NCBI RefSeq assembly: GCF_026719745.1
Contig: NZ_JAPPRQ010000011.1
Coordinates: 124,001-188,000 of the forward strand
DNA from: Clostridium sp. ZS2-4
GTDB lineage: Bacteria > Bacillota > Clostridia > Clostridiales > Clostridiaceae
Reading direction: 5' to 3'
Length of the DNA: 64,000 nt
The notes under the pieces were generated by a model that saw only the letters and a list, made by a program, of their open reading frames with translations, ran no database searches and was not told the origin of the DNA. The translations under genes and the position numbers were made by a program. This document shows positions 9,417 through 17,214 of this stretch, in pieces; the first letter of the stretch is position 1, and each line of letters begins with the position of its first letter.

Positions 9417-10608
9417 CGATAACGGATTTCTTTCGCAAGATGAGATAGATGCACTATTAAATGGTGGAAGTAATTCTGGAATAGATGAAGAACCCGCAGA
9501 AAATCTACCGATTGAAGATAATGCTGTAGATATATCAGATTCAGAAAGTGATATGATTTCAGATATAGAAGTAGATTTGTTGGGAGAAATAGGTAATATT
9601 TCCATGGGCTCTGCTTCAACGGCACTTTCCACTATTATCGGTCATCAGGTAAATATCACCACGCCTCAAGTTAAGGTTACCACACTAAATGAATTAAGAC
9701 AAACTTTTGAAATTCCTAATATTGCATTAGAAGTAAAGTATACAAGTGGTATTGTAGGTGGAAATCTACTGGTAATGAAAATAACTGATGCAGCGGTAAT
9801 TGCAAACTTGATGATGGGTGGAGATGGAAGGATAGAGGCTTCATCTTCTCTTTCAGAAATTGAAGAAAGTGCTGTTTCGGAAGCAATGAACCAAATGATT
9901 GGTTCAGCAGCCACATCAATGGCAACAATGTTTGCCAGAGAGGTTAATATATCACCACCAGCCTCAAAAATATGGGAAGATACAACAAAACCATTAGCTG
10001 AAGGTATGACTGAAGATGAAAAGATAGTTCAAGTTTCATTTAAGTTGACTATAGGAGATTTGATTGACAGTAAAATTATGCAGTTTCTTCCTATAGAAAC
10101 GGCAAAAAAAATAGTTTCAATAATGATGGGACAGGAGAATGAAGAACAGCAGGAGCCTGCACCGCAGGTGAGTCAGCCTGAACCGCAGGCAGTGCAGCAG
10201 TATTCTAGAGAACCTGAAGTACAGCCTAAGCCTGTTGAAACCTATACATACGAGCAGCCTGCAGTTCCAGTACAACCGCAGCCGCAGGTTAATGTACAGC
10301 ATGCTAATTTTAAACCTCTTGAAGAAGTTGCTGTTAATGCTGCTCCACACAATATTGATTTAATACTTGATGTTCCCCTTGAGATTTCAGTTGTTCTAGG
10401 AAGAACGAAAAAGAGTATAAAGGAAGTATTAAATTTAGGGACAGGTTCTCTTATAGAATTAGATAAGTTAGCTGAAGAGCCTGTAGAAATTTTAGTAAAT
10501 GGCAAAAAAGTTGCTTATGGAGAAGTTGTTGTTGTAGATGAAAATTTTGGAGTTAGAATAATAAATATAGTCAGCAGTGAAGAAAGAGTAAAATCATTAA
10601 AGGGATAA
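9409..10608 (+). CDS. fliY: Flagellar switch protein / CheY-P phosphatase FliY
   Basis: A 399-residue FliY, which replaces FliN in many Gram-positives. The N-terminus has a FliM-like LSQDEIDALL motif. Residues about 45-240 form a CheC-like domain with two intact phosphatase signatures (DLLGEIGN and SAVSEAMN), so it probably also removes phosphate from CheY-P at the motor. A proline/glutamine-rich linker (about 245-305) leads to the C-terminal SpoA/FliN domain. I chose ATG 9409, inside the end of fliM, with AAGGATG nine bases upstream; in-frame starts at 9388 (TTG) and 9397 (ATG) exist but lack a better ribosome site. Confidence 0.94.
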   Translation: MSSDNGFLSQDEIDALLNGGSNSGIDEEPAENLPIEDNAVDISDSESDMISDIEVDLLGEIGNISMGSASTALSTIIGHQVNITTPQVKVTTLNELRQTFEIPNIALEVKYTSGIVGGNLLVMKITDAAVIANLMMGGDGRIEASSSLSEIEESAVSEAMNQMIGSAATSMATMFAREVNISPPASKIWEDTTKPLAEGMTEDEKIVQVSFKLTIGDLIDSKIMQFLPIETAKKIVSIMMGQENEEQQEPAPQVSQPEPQAVQQYSREPEVQPKPVETYTYEQPAVPVQPQPQVNVQHANFKPLEEVAVNAAPHNIDLILDVPLEISVVLGRTKKSIKEVLNLGTGSLIELDKLAEEPVEILVNGKKVAYGEVVVVDENFGVRIINIVSSEERVKSLKG

Positions 10609-10626
10609 TAAGTGTGGCTTAATTGG

Positions 10627-10680
10627 AAAAGATAAAAATTGAAGTTTTACGCAGGTGAAACTTCAATTTTTATCTTTTTT
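10627..10680 (+). terminator. Intrinsic terminator after fliY
   Basis: A long near-perfect stem (GATAAAAATTGAAGTTT, paired with AAACTTCAATTTTTATC) with a short loop is followed by a run of T. It closes the chemotaxis/switch operon 19 bases after the fliY stop. Confidence 0.92.
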
Positions 10681-10825
10681 TAGTTATACTTAAAAATAGA
10701 TGGATATTGTGTGTTTTTGTAGTAGTGGTAAAATACAAATTTTTATATGAATTTTAATACAGTACAAATTCAAATTAAAAATGAAATTTTTCTTGCGTTT
10801 CACCTTCTTTTTTCATAAACTAGTA

Positions 10826-10853
10826 TAAACTTTAAATTTTGTACGTCGATAAT
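10826..10853 (+). promoter_or_regulatory. SigD/FliA-type promoter of flgM
   Basis: TAAACTTT at 10826-10833 matches the sigma-28 -35 box; TCGATAAT at 10846-10853 is the -10, with a 16-base spacer after TAAA. It lies 40 bases before the flgM ATG and after the fliY terminator, so it should start the late operon flgM-flgN-flgK. The family consensus is TAAA-N15-CCGATAT. Confidence 0.75.
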
Positions 10854-10892
10854 ATTAACAGATAATCAAGGGGAAATTAAGGAGTGGCAAAT

Positions 10893-11168
10893 ATGAAAAT
10901 ATCAGGATCAAGTGTAAATAAAATTATAAATATATACGAAAAGAATAGCAGGAAGATAGAAAAAGCTAAAGAAGTAGGAAGAAAAGATTCATTGGAAATT
11001 TCAAAGGTAGGTAAAAGTCTAAGTTCTTTTGATGTTAATGATAAAAAATCAGTATCTCAAGAAAAATTAGAAAAGATAAGAAGTGAAATAGCAAATGGAA
11101 CATACAACGTAGATGCTAAACTAGTGGCACAAAAGATGATAGATATTATGAAGGGAAGAGAAGTCTAA
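10893..11168 (+). CDS. flgM: Anti-sigma factor FlgM
   Basis: A 91-residue FlgM, the inhibitor of the flagellar sigma factor. The short disordered N-terminal half (MKISGSSVNKIINIYEKN) and helical C-terminal half (KLEKIRSEIANGTYNVDAKLVAQKMI) match the family; the latter is the sigma-binding portion. I chose ATG 10893 because AAGGAG at 10879-10884 sits eight bases upstream; an in-frame GTG at 10884 overlaps that ribosome site. In other bacteria FlgM is secreted when the hook is complete, releasing SigD. Its own promoter here is SigD-type, giving a feedback loop. Confidence 0.93.
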   Translation: MKISGSSVNKIINIYEKNSRKIEKAKEVGRKDSLEISKVGKSLSSFDVNDKKSVSQEKLEKIRSEIANGTYNVDAKLVAQKMIDIMKGREV

Positions 11169-11627
11169 ATGAATAATGGACAATGGACAACAGACAACGG
11201 ACAATTCATAAATCAATTAAAGACAATAATGCTGCAGCAAATAGAAACAGTGAAAGAGCTTCTGAAAGTTTTGGAAGAGCAGCATGAATATGTAGTTAAA
11301 AATGACGTGTTCAAAATGGAGAGCTGCGTTGAGAAAATACAAGAATGCAATAAAAAGAATGCCAGTATAGAACTAAAAAGAAGAGAATTAACAAAAGATT
11401 TTTTGAAAGATAAAACTTTTAGTAAATTAATTGAAGAACTAAACGATAAAGAAATAGAGAAAAATTTTAGAAATATTAGGAAGGTTTTGGAGGAAGTTAG
11501 GTTACAGAAGGATACTAATGATTTACTTATAAAACAAGGACTAGCCTTTACAAATAAGATGCTGGTACTGTTAAATCCTGATAGACAGGCTAAAACTTAT
11601 AATGCCTATGGAAAAGTAGGAAGATGA
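11169..11627 (+). CDS. flgN: FlgN family flagellar chaperone
   Basis: A 152-residue, highly helical and charged protein in the usual FlgN place between flgM and flgK. FlgN guards the hook-filament junction proteins FlgK and FlgL before export. The helical core runs from about residue 17 (QLKTIMLQQIETVKELLKVL) to the end. The first 15 residues (MNNGQWTTDNGQF) are translated from a heptamer repeat (see 11175-11204) and look like an accretion rather than family sequence. The ATG immediately follows the flgM stop with GAAGGGAAG upstream; an internal ATG at 11229 is an alternative start but has no clear ribosome site. Confidence 0.82.
   Translation: MNNGQWTTDNGQFINQLKTIMLQQIETVKELLKVLEEQHEYVVKNDVFKMESCVEKIQECNKKNASIELKRRELTKDFLKDKTFSKLIEELNDKEIEKNFRNIRKVLEEVRLQKDTNDLLIKQGLAFTNKMLVLLNPDRQAKTYNAYGKVGR
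11175..11204 (+). repeat. Heptamer tandem repeat AATGGAC inside the flgN start
   Basis: Four consecutive 7-base units (two exact AATGGAC, then AACAGAC and AACGGAC) followed by AAT. They are translated as part of the FlgN N-terminus. The unit differs from the GGTTACT family elsewhere in the window but has the same period of seven. Confidence 0.8.
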
Positions 11628-11630
11628 ATT

Positions 11631-11713
11631 CAGTAGCCAGTAACAAGTAACCAGTAACTAGTAAGTGATGTTAAAAATATCTTTGGGTTACTGCCTACTG
11701 GTAACTGGTTACT
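11631..11713. repeat. 83-base element with inverted heptamer arrays, no gene inside
   Basis: Five 7-base units of AGTAACC type (11631-11665), a 20-base spacer beginning with TGATGTT, then four inverted units of GGTTACT type (11686-11713). The arms are imperfectly complementary over about 28 bases and could fold into a hairpin in the flgN-flgK transcript. The 5+4 arrangement is the same as at the ends of the cassette at 13507-14082. The element ends about eight bases before the flgK ribosome site. Confidence 0.85.
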
Positions 11714-11732
11714 AAAAAATGGGAGGTATAAA

Positions 11733-13508
11733 ATGTCAGGTTTATTTGCGACTTTTAATATAGGAAAAAGAGGGTTGTTTGCTCAGCAGAGATGTATAGA
11801 TGTAACTTCACATAATATTGCAAATGCCAATACGGAAGGTTATTCAAGACAAAGAGCAAATCTTGAAACCACAAGACCATTTGGAATGCCATCTATGAAC
11901 AATCAAGTAGGACCAGGACAGATAGGTACTGGTGTAGATGTTTCATGTATACAGAGAATTAGAGATGGTTTTATGGATTATCAGGTAAGAAGAGAAAAAA
12001 GTACTCTTGGACAATATGAAGCTAGAGACAAATATTTAAGCGAAATAGAGAGCATATTTAATGAACCATCAGATAATGGAATTTCAAATTTAATTGGCAA
12101 ATTTTTTGATGGCTGGGATCAACTGTCCAAGCAGGCGGAAAGTTCAAATGCAAGAACTGTTGTAGCTCAACAATCAGCAGCTCTAGCGGATGAATTAAAT
12201 CATACATATAATCAATTAATGAGTGTAAAAAGCAATGCTCAGGAATCAATAAAACAGACTGTTTTTGATATGAACGGAATGCTGAATAGATTGGACAAGT
12301 TAAATCAACAGATAATGAGTGTTAAGGTTTCAGGCATGGAGCCAAATGACTTAATGGACCAAAGAGACTTGTTATTAGATCAGCTAAGTGAAAAGTTTAA
12401 TATTAAGGTAGAGCCAGATAACTTTTACTCTGTAAATGTAAGTCCGGGAGATACAAGTGGACTTAATGCTGATGCAAATCCGCTTTTAATAAGAAAAAAC
12501 CCAAATGATGCTGTAAGAAGATTTTCTTATGTTTCTGGTATAGAAAAAACTACTACATCTGGTTCTAGAACAGATACATTACAATACAAAGTCACTTACT
12601 TAAAAAATGGTGATAAGGATAATGCGGAAACTATTACTATAGAGATGACTGAAGATGAATATAAGCAGCTAGATCAATGTAGGGTATTATGGTCTCAAAA
12701 TGATAAAAATAATGATCAGGCAAATGGAATAGCTCTTGACAAGAGTGGAGTGGCAATTGCAAAAGGTAGTACAATAGATTTTCGAAATTTAGCTATGTTT
12801 AGTCTTCCTAAGGATGAGAATAGAGGGGAACTAAAAGGTTACATGTCTGTTCAAAAGGATGTAGATAACTATATAGACCAATTAAACAAATTGGCTAAGG
12901 GCTTGGCTTTTGCAGTTAATGCCGTTCATAGTGGTAAAAATGACTCAACTGATACATTGCCTTTCTTTGTGAAAAAAGGAGACAGTAACGCCACTAATGA
13001 AAAAGAGATTACAGCTGGTAATATTTCTGTAAATGAAGAGATAATAAAGGACGTAATGAAAATAAAAGCAGGAACTACTGGTGACCCAGAGGTTGATGGG
13101 GAAAATGATGGTAAGAGAGCCCTTGCTATTGCTAAACTGAGAGATACACTAATAAAATTTCAGAATATAAGTAGTAGCACTGAAAGAAATTTTATAAACT
13201 TAGAAACAGACTCAAGTTTAGGAGTAGTTACAGTTAAAAGTGATATAAATGGAATGAAAGTAGATAATTATTTTAAAGATACTATAGATAAGCTTGGTAT
13301 TCAAGGACAAGAAGCTAAAAGAGTAGTTGGAAATCAGGAAGTACTTTTAAGAGGTTTCCAAGAAAGAAGAGATTCTATTTCAGGAGTTTCGCTTGATGAG
13401 GAAATGGCAAATTTGGTACAATTCCAGCACGCGTATCAAGCAAATGCAAAAATAATTGCAACAGTAGACGAACTGTTGGATGTTGTAGTTAATGGACTAA
13501 AAAGATAG
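11733..13508 (+). CDS. flgK: Hook-filament junction protein FlgK (HAP1)
   Basis: A 591-residue FlgK, the first junction protein between hook and filament. The N-terminal rod-type motif (GLFATFNIGKRGLFAQQR, then SHNIANANTEGYSRQR) and the C-terminal helix (SLDEEMANLVQFQHAYQANAKII) are conserved; the middle is variable. GGGAGG precedes the ATG. The last two bases of the TAG stop coincide with the first heptamer unit of the downstream cassette. Proteins of this class are exported through the flagellar type III system and have no signal peptide. Confidence 0.95.
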   Translation: MSGLFATFNIGKRGLFAQQRCIDVTSHNIANANTEGYSRQRANLETTRPFGMPSMNNQVGPGQIGTGVDVSCIQRIRDGFMDYQVRREKSTLGQYEARDKYLSEIESIFNEPSDNGISNLIGKFFDGWDQLSKQAESSNARTVVAQQSAALADELNHTYNQLMSVKSNAQESIKQTVFDMNGMLNRLDKLNQQIMSVKVSGMEPNDLMDQRDLLLDQLSEKFNIKVEPDNFYSVNVSPGDTSGLNADANPLLIRKNPNDAVRRFSYVSGIEKTTTSGSRTDTLQYKVTYLKNGDKDNAETITIEMTEDEYKQLDQCRVLWSQNDKNNDQANGIALDKSGVAIAKGSTIDFRNLAMFSLPKDENRGELKGYMSVQKDVDNYIDQLNKLAKGLAFAVNAVHSGKNDSTDTLPFFVKKGDSNATNEKEITAGNISVNEEIIKDVMKIKAGTTGDPEVDGENDGKRALAIAKLRDTLIKFQNISSSTERNFINLETDSSLGVVTVKSDINGMKVDNYFKDTIDKLGIQGQEAKRVVGNQEVLLRGFQERRDSISGVSLDEEMANLVQFQHAYQANAKIIATVDELLDVVVNGLKR

Positions 13509-14082
13509 TGACCAGTAGCCAGTAACTAGTAACCAGTAAAGGATGTTTTGTTGACACAAAACTTAAATTATGGTCACTAGGTACTTATGATTAGGAAATT
13601 TGTGTTTTATTATTTTTTATGATGGTGCTTAATATTTTTATAATTTCTTTTAAAGGTTGTAATAAAGATGTACCAAGGTTTTTATCTAGAATATTGGAAG
13701 CTACAAGAAGTTTTATCCAATATTCAGTTTCGCCAGCTTCCTTTAATGAGATATATAACTTGGAAATTAAATCTTTTTTACTTTGAGAATTGAAACTTTC
13801 GCTAATATTAGCACCAATGCTTGTGCCACAGCGTAATAACTGTTTTGACATAATATATTCTTTCTTTTCATTAGTTAGATATTTATAAGTATCAATAATA
13901 CTCAATGAAAAGCTAAAAGACTTTTTATATACAATACTGTTTTCTTCAAATCGCATAATAGCACCTACTTTTAATTTTGTTTATCAGTATTAACGATAGA
14001 TATTTTTTTATTCAATTAGATTAAAGTTTTTCTGAAAGAAAAACAACATTTCCTGGTTACTGGTTACTGGTAACTGGAGACT
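13507..14082. mobile_element. Putative heptamer-bounded cassette carrying a four-helix-bundle gene
   Basis: Left end: five AGTAACC-type units (13507-13541), followed inside by GATGTT and two inverted units (13572-13585). Right end: four GGTTACT-type units in inverted orientation (14055-14082). Between them lies one minus-strand gene (13591-13956). flgK and flgL are normally adjacent, so this 576-base block looks inserted. No target-site duplication or recombinase was recognised. Element status is inference from its ends, its gene and the gene-less relative at 11631-11713. Confidence 0.5.
13591..13956 (-). CDS. Four-helix-bundle protein (S23/IVS-type family)
   Basis: A 121-residue helical protein, the only convincing minus-strand gene in the window. 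The central segment LLRCGTSIGANISES, followed by a lysine-rich helix and EAGETEYWIKLL, is the hallmark of the four-helix-bundle family (TIGR02436-like). That family includes ORFs of 23S rRNA intervening sequences and is related in fold to the Avd protein of diversity-generating retroelements. No function is established for free-standing members. The ATG at 13956 has AGGTG five bases upstream on its strand. It is flanked by inverted heptamer arrays. No reverse transcriptase or rRNA gene is nearby, so neither a DGR nor a true rRNA insert is present. Confidence 0.85.
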   Translation of the reverse strand: MRFEENSIVYKKSFSFSLSIIDTYKYLTNEKKEYIMSKQLLRCGTSIGANISESFNSQSKKDLISKLYISLKEAGETEYWIKLLVASNILDKNLGTSLLQPLKEIIKILSTIIKNNKTQIS

Positions 14083-14106
14083 ACGAACGAACGGAGTGAG
14101 TTTAAA

Positions 14107-15510
14107 GTGAGAGTAACAAACAAGATGTTAAGCAACAGCTTTTTAGCTGATATGAGAACAAATCTTCAATATATGCAAAAGCTTCAACAACAGATGACAT
14201 CTGGTAAGGAAATTAGAAGACCTTCAGATGATCCATTTAAGGTTGCAAGAGCAATGCAGCTGCATACGGATATTAATGCCAATAAACAATACAATGAAAA
14301 CATAAGTGACACTATAAACTGGCTGGATACTACAGATACAGCTTTGGGACAAGTTGGAGATGTTGTTCAAAGGGTTAGAGAACTTTTGATTTCAGCAGGT
14401 AACGGAGGATACAGTCAGAATGAAAGAACGGCAATAAAGGACGAGATAAATGAAAAAATAGGTGAAGTTTCACAAATATTAAATACAAGTTTTGATGGTA
14501 AGTATATTTTTGGTGGAACAAGGGGAACTACTAAGCCTGTAGATGTTATTGGCGGAAGTAGTTTTGGAAATGCCGCATTAACTAATGAAATAATTATAGA
14601 TAAAGATCAAAGTGTTACTGGTACGATAATTGATGAAGATGGAAAAATAAAAAATCAATTAGATATAAAAGTTACATTTAAGCCACCTGGCAGTACATCA
14701 GAAACAACAAAAACAATATCTATTGCTTCAGGTACTGAAATCAATAGTTTGAGTGATTTGGCAAGTAAAATAAATGAAAAAATAAGCGGAGATGCTGATT
14801 TAACAGAGAAGATAAAAGTAGTTCCTAATATTGCGGACAAGAATTTTATGTTTGTTAACATAAATGAGGCTGGAGGAGAAGATACCAGTAAAAATTATTT
14901 TAAAGTAGAGGTTACAGGTGGCATAAGTATAAAAGCTGGTAGTGATACTGCTAAATTTAGTACTAACAATACCAGTAATGCTAGACTTCTGTATTATAAA
15001 AAGAATGGTGGAGAATTAGTAGATGGGCCTGAGTATACTCAAATACAAGGAAAATTAAAAGTGCAGATTTCTCAAGGTGTTGTTATGGATTATAACGTAA
15101 CAGCTTCGGAAGTACTAGAGTTTAAAAATTCAAAAGGGGATTCATTAGACCTGAGAGATATATTTAATAAAATAGCTAACCATTTGGATGGTAAGGATGA
15201 TGATGGTGTGGCTGCAGATGATGATGCTGTAAAAGAGTTAGTTAACGGAGATTTGCAAAAACTTACTGATGCTATGAATAACTTACTAAAAATCCGATCA
15301 GAGGTTGGAGCAAAGCAGAATAGAATGGACAGTGCCAAGGATAAAAATGTAGATGCTAATTTTAATATGACAGAAATATTATCTAAAGTTGAAGACATAG
15401 ACATAACGGAAAAAACAATGGAATATGCAACAATGCAGACTGTGTATGTTGCATCACTTCAAACAAGCGCAAAAGTTATACAGCCGTCACTGTTAGATTA
15501 CCTTAGATAG
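14107..15510 (+). CDS. flgL: Hook-filament junction protein FlgL (HAP3)
   Basis: A 467-residue flagellin-related protein that joins FlgK to the filament. The N-terminal helix region (about 1-145; MRVTNKMLSNSFLADMRTNL, ASGKEIRRPSDDP-like TSGKEIRRPSDDP) and the C-terminal region (about 395-467, ending QPSLLDYLR) are flagellin-like. The central part (about 150-390) is an expanded variable domain; Bacillus FlgL has about 300 residues in all. The start is GTG with CGGAGTGAG upstream, 24 bases after the cassette's right end. Whether the cassette alters its expression cannot be told from sequence. Confidence 0.93.
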   Translation: MRVTNKMLSNSFLADMRTNLQYMQKLQQQMTSGKEIRRPSDDPFKVARAMQLHTDINANKQYNENISDTINWLDTTDTALGQVGDVVQRVRELLISAGNGGYSQNERTAIKDEINEKIGEVSQILNTSFDGKYIFGGTRGTTKPVDVIGGSSFGNAALTNEIIIDKDQSVTGTIIDEDGKIKNQLDIKVTFKPPGSTSETTKTISIASGTEINSLSDLASKINEKISGDADLTEKIKVVPNIADKNFMFVNINEAGGEDTSKNYFKVEVTGGISIKAGSDTAKFSTNNTSNARLLYYKKNGGELVDGPEYTQIQGKLKVQISQGVVMDYNVTASEVLEFKNSKGDSLDLRDIFNKIANHLDGKDDDGVAADDDAVKELVNGDLQKLTDAMNNLLKIRSEVGAKQNRMDSAKDKNVDANFNMTEILSKVEDIDITEKTMEYATMQTVYVASLQTSAKVIQPSLLDYLR

Positions 15511-15547
15511 AAAGTGTTAAAGTTACAATGTAAAGAGAGGAATAATT

Positions 15548-15979
15548 ATGGAATTAAAAACTAAGTATCATGGAATTCGTGAGTATGAAAAAAAAGATGT
15601 AATTAATTTTTCTAAAGGGCTTCCAGGGTTTGAGGATTTAAAAAGATTTATTTTATTTCCTGTTGAAGACAATGAAATGTTTAGTGTACTTCATTCTATA
15701 GATAATGCAGAAATTGGATTCGTTGTAGTATCTCCTTTTAATGTTTTGAAGGATTATGAAATTGAACTAGATAATGAAACAATAAATAAAATCAAAATTG
15801 AAAAATCAGAAGATGCTTTAGTAGTAAATACAGTTACTATAAGTTCTAATGTGGAAGAAATAACAACTAACTTAAGAGCTCCTATAATTATTAATATTAA
15901 AGAGAAATTAGGGGAACAAATAATATTGAATAATGAAAAATATTTGGTTAAGCACCCATTATTTAAGGAGGAACCTTAA
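15548..15979 (+). CDS. fliW: Flagellar assembly factor FliW
   Basis: A 143-residue FliW. In Bacillus, FliW binds unexported flagellin or CsrA, so CsrA represses flagellin translation only when flagellin accumulates. The family features [16 protein letters not shown] near the start and the beta-rich body ending in [12 protein letters not shown]...YLVKHPL are clear. AGAGAGG is the ribosome site. Its TAA stop overlaps the csrA ATG by one base, the usual fliW-csrA coupling. Confidence 0.95.
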   Translation: MELKTKYHGIREYEKKDVINFSKGLPGFEDLKRFILFPVEDNEMFSVLHSIDNAEIGFVVVSPFNVLKDYEIELDNETINKIKIEKSEDALVVNTVTISSNVEEITTNLRAPIIINIKEKLGEQIILNNEKYLVKHPLFKEEP

Positions 15980-16197
15980 TGTTAGTTGTTAAAAGGAAAA
16001 AGGGAGAAGCACTGCGGATAGGTGATGATATAGAGGTAACTGTAGTAGGCATAGAAAATGGAGCTGTAAAAATTGCTATAGATGCACCAAAAAATATTAC
16101 TATTTTGAGAAGTGAATTATATAAAGAAGTAGGGGAAGAAAATCAAAAAGCTGTATATGGAGATACGTCTATATTGAAAAAACTTAATAAAAAATAA
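15979..16197 (+). CDS. csrA: Translational regulator CsrA
   Basis: A 72-residue CsrA (RsmA), an RNA-binding dimer that binds GGA in hairpin loops and at ribosome sites. It starts [23 protein letters not shown] and contains the RNA-contacting [19 protein letters not shown] segment; length is in the usual range. The start overlaps the fliW stop. A good candidate target is the flagellin leader 4.4 kb downstream, which carries a GGA-loop hairpin (20554-20571) and a GGA-containing ribosome site. Confidence 0.95.
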   Translation: MLVVKRKKGEALRIGDDIEVTVVGIENGAVKIAIDAPKNITILRSELYKEVGEENQKAVYGDTSILKKLNKK

Positions 16198-16246
16198 TTG
16201 CTGAATTTTAATTTATATTCTTAAATAAGGTTAAGGGGGAAAGAAT

Positions 16247-16618
16247 ATGGATATTCAAGCTGTAAATCAGGGGATACAAAATAATTTAGAAACAGTTTCG
16301 AAAAATAATACTGCAGAAATTCAATCAGTTAGACAAAATCAAAATATTAGCAAAGAAGTTAAACATGGTGCTGTCAAACAAGATAATCAACAAGAAGAAA
16401 ATATTAAAAAAGCTGTTGAGAAATTAAATAAATTTCTTGAAGGCGAAAAAACTCATGTTGAATATGAAAGACATGATAAATTTAAAAATGAATTCATAAT
16501 AAAAATAATAAACGACCAAACAAAAGAGGTTATAAAAGAAATACCTCCAAAAAAAATGTTAGATATGGTTGCAGAGATGTGTAAGCTTGCAGGAATTATG
16601 TTTGATGAAAAAGCTTAA
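16247..16618 (+). CDS. flaG: FlaG family protein
   Basis: A 123-residue FlaG protein. Residues 1-50 are glutamine/asparagine-rich and probably disordered; the C-terminal half (VEKLNKFLEG, FIIKIINDQTKEVIKEIPPKKMLDMVA) is the conserved FlaG domain. FlaG genes sit beside flagellin or fliD in many bacteria and affect filament length; the mechanism is unclear. AAGGGGGAAAG precedes the ATG. Confidence 0.9.
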   Translation: MDIQAVNQGIQNNLETVSKNNTAEIQSVRQNQNISKEVKHGAVKQDNQQEENIKKAVEKLNKFLEGEKTHVEYERHDKFKNEFIIKIINDQTKEVIKEIPPKKMLDMVAEMCKLAGIMFDEKA

Positions 16619-16625
16619 CTAAGAC

Positions 16626-16660
16626 AATAGCCAGTAACAATTCACCAGTACTGGTTAACA
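16626..16660. repeat. Decayed heptamer repeat copy after flaG
   Basis: Three AGTAACC-like units (16626-16646) run into the palindrome CCAGTACTGG and an inverted GGTTAAC unit. This looks like a short, worn copy of the element family at 11631 and 13507. Confidence 0.55.
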
Positions 16661-16698
16661 GGGATTTGTACTAGTATTTAGATGTTTGGGGGGGTTTT

Positions 16699-16995
16699 AT
16701 GTATCAGTATAGTTTAAATAAAATAGATACCCAAATTTATGAAATGGTCAATGAGGCTACAAAAGAAGGTAAGGTTCACGGAAATAAAGAAACTAATAAA
16801 ATTAATAAGGATAAAAAAGAAGATAAAAAGAAAGAAAGAGAAGAAAGCTTTCAGAATAAATTATCAAAACATAAAGTTAATCAGAAAATAACAGTTGATG
16901 CTGTAAAAGGTAAAAATATTAAGGTTGAAGCATTTAAAGAAGAAACTGGTAAAAACAATATTTCAACAGGAAGATTTTTAAATATAAAAAAATAA
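16699..16995 (+). CDS. Small charged protein of unknown function between flaG and fliS
   Basis: Not recognised. It encodes 98 residues, very rich in lysine, glutamate and asparagine, with a run of K/E between about residues 33 and 56 that should be disordered or a long helix. There is no cysteine, signal peptide or membrane segment. The ATG follows a run of seven G and a T-rich spacer (TTTT), an acceptable ribosome site. Codon use resembles its neighbours, and its place inside the late flagellar cluster suggests a flagellar role, perhaps regulation or export; this is inference. It is separated from fliS by a SigD-type promoter. Confidence 0.6.
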   Translation: MYQYSLNKIDTQIYEMVNEATKEGKVHGNKETNKINKDKKEDKKKEREESFQNKLSKHKVNQKITVDAVKGKNIKVEAFKEETGKNNISTGRFLNIKK

Positions 16996-17137
16996 TTTTT
17001 TTGCAGTATATGAAATTATCGTAATAATTTTGTGTACTGTATATTTTTGGGCAATTTTATGTGATGATTATGTGTATTTCATTAGAATGGTGTAACAAAT
17101 AAAAAAGCAGTATGCCAATATTATGCAGTAAATAGAG

Positions 17138-17164
17138 TAAAGTTATATCTATTACAAACGATAA
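17138..17164 (+). promoter_or_regulatory. SigD/FliA-type promoter of fliS-fliD
   Basis: TAAAGTT at 17138-17144 and AACGATAA at 17157-17164 with a 15-base spacer match the sigma-28 consensus closely. It lies 50 bases before the fliS ATG in a 219-base gap with no other gene. Confidence 0.78.
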
Positions 17165-17214
17165 AAATATTATAAAATATCATGATATTACCAAGGAATA
17201 TGGGAGGAATATGA

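Noticed and set aside
13591-13956. Diversity-generating retroelement, because the four-helix-bundle family is related to Avd
   Set aside because: No reverse transcriptase, template repeat or variable target gene is visible nearby.
13591-13956. 23S rRNA intervening sequence
   Set aside because: No rRNA sequence is present on either side; the flanks are flgK and flgL.
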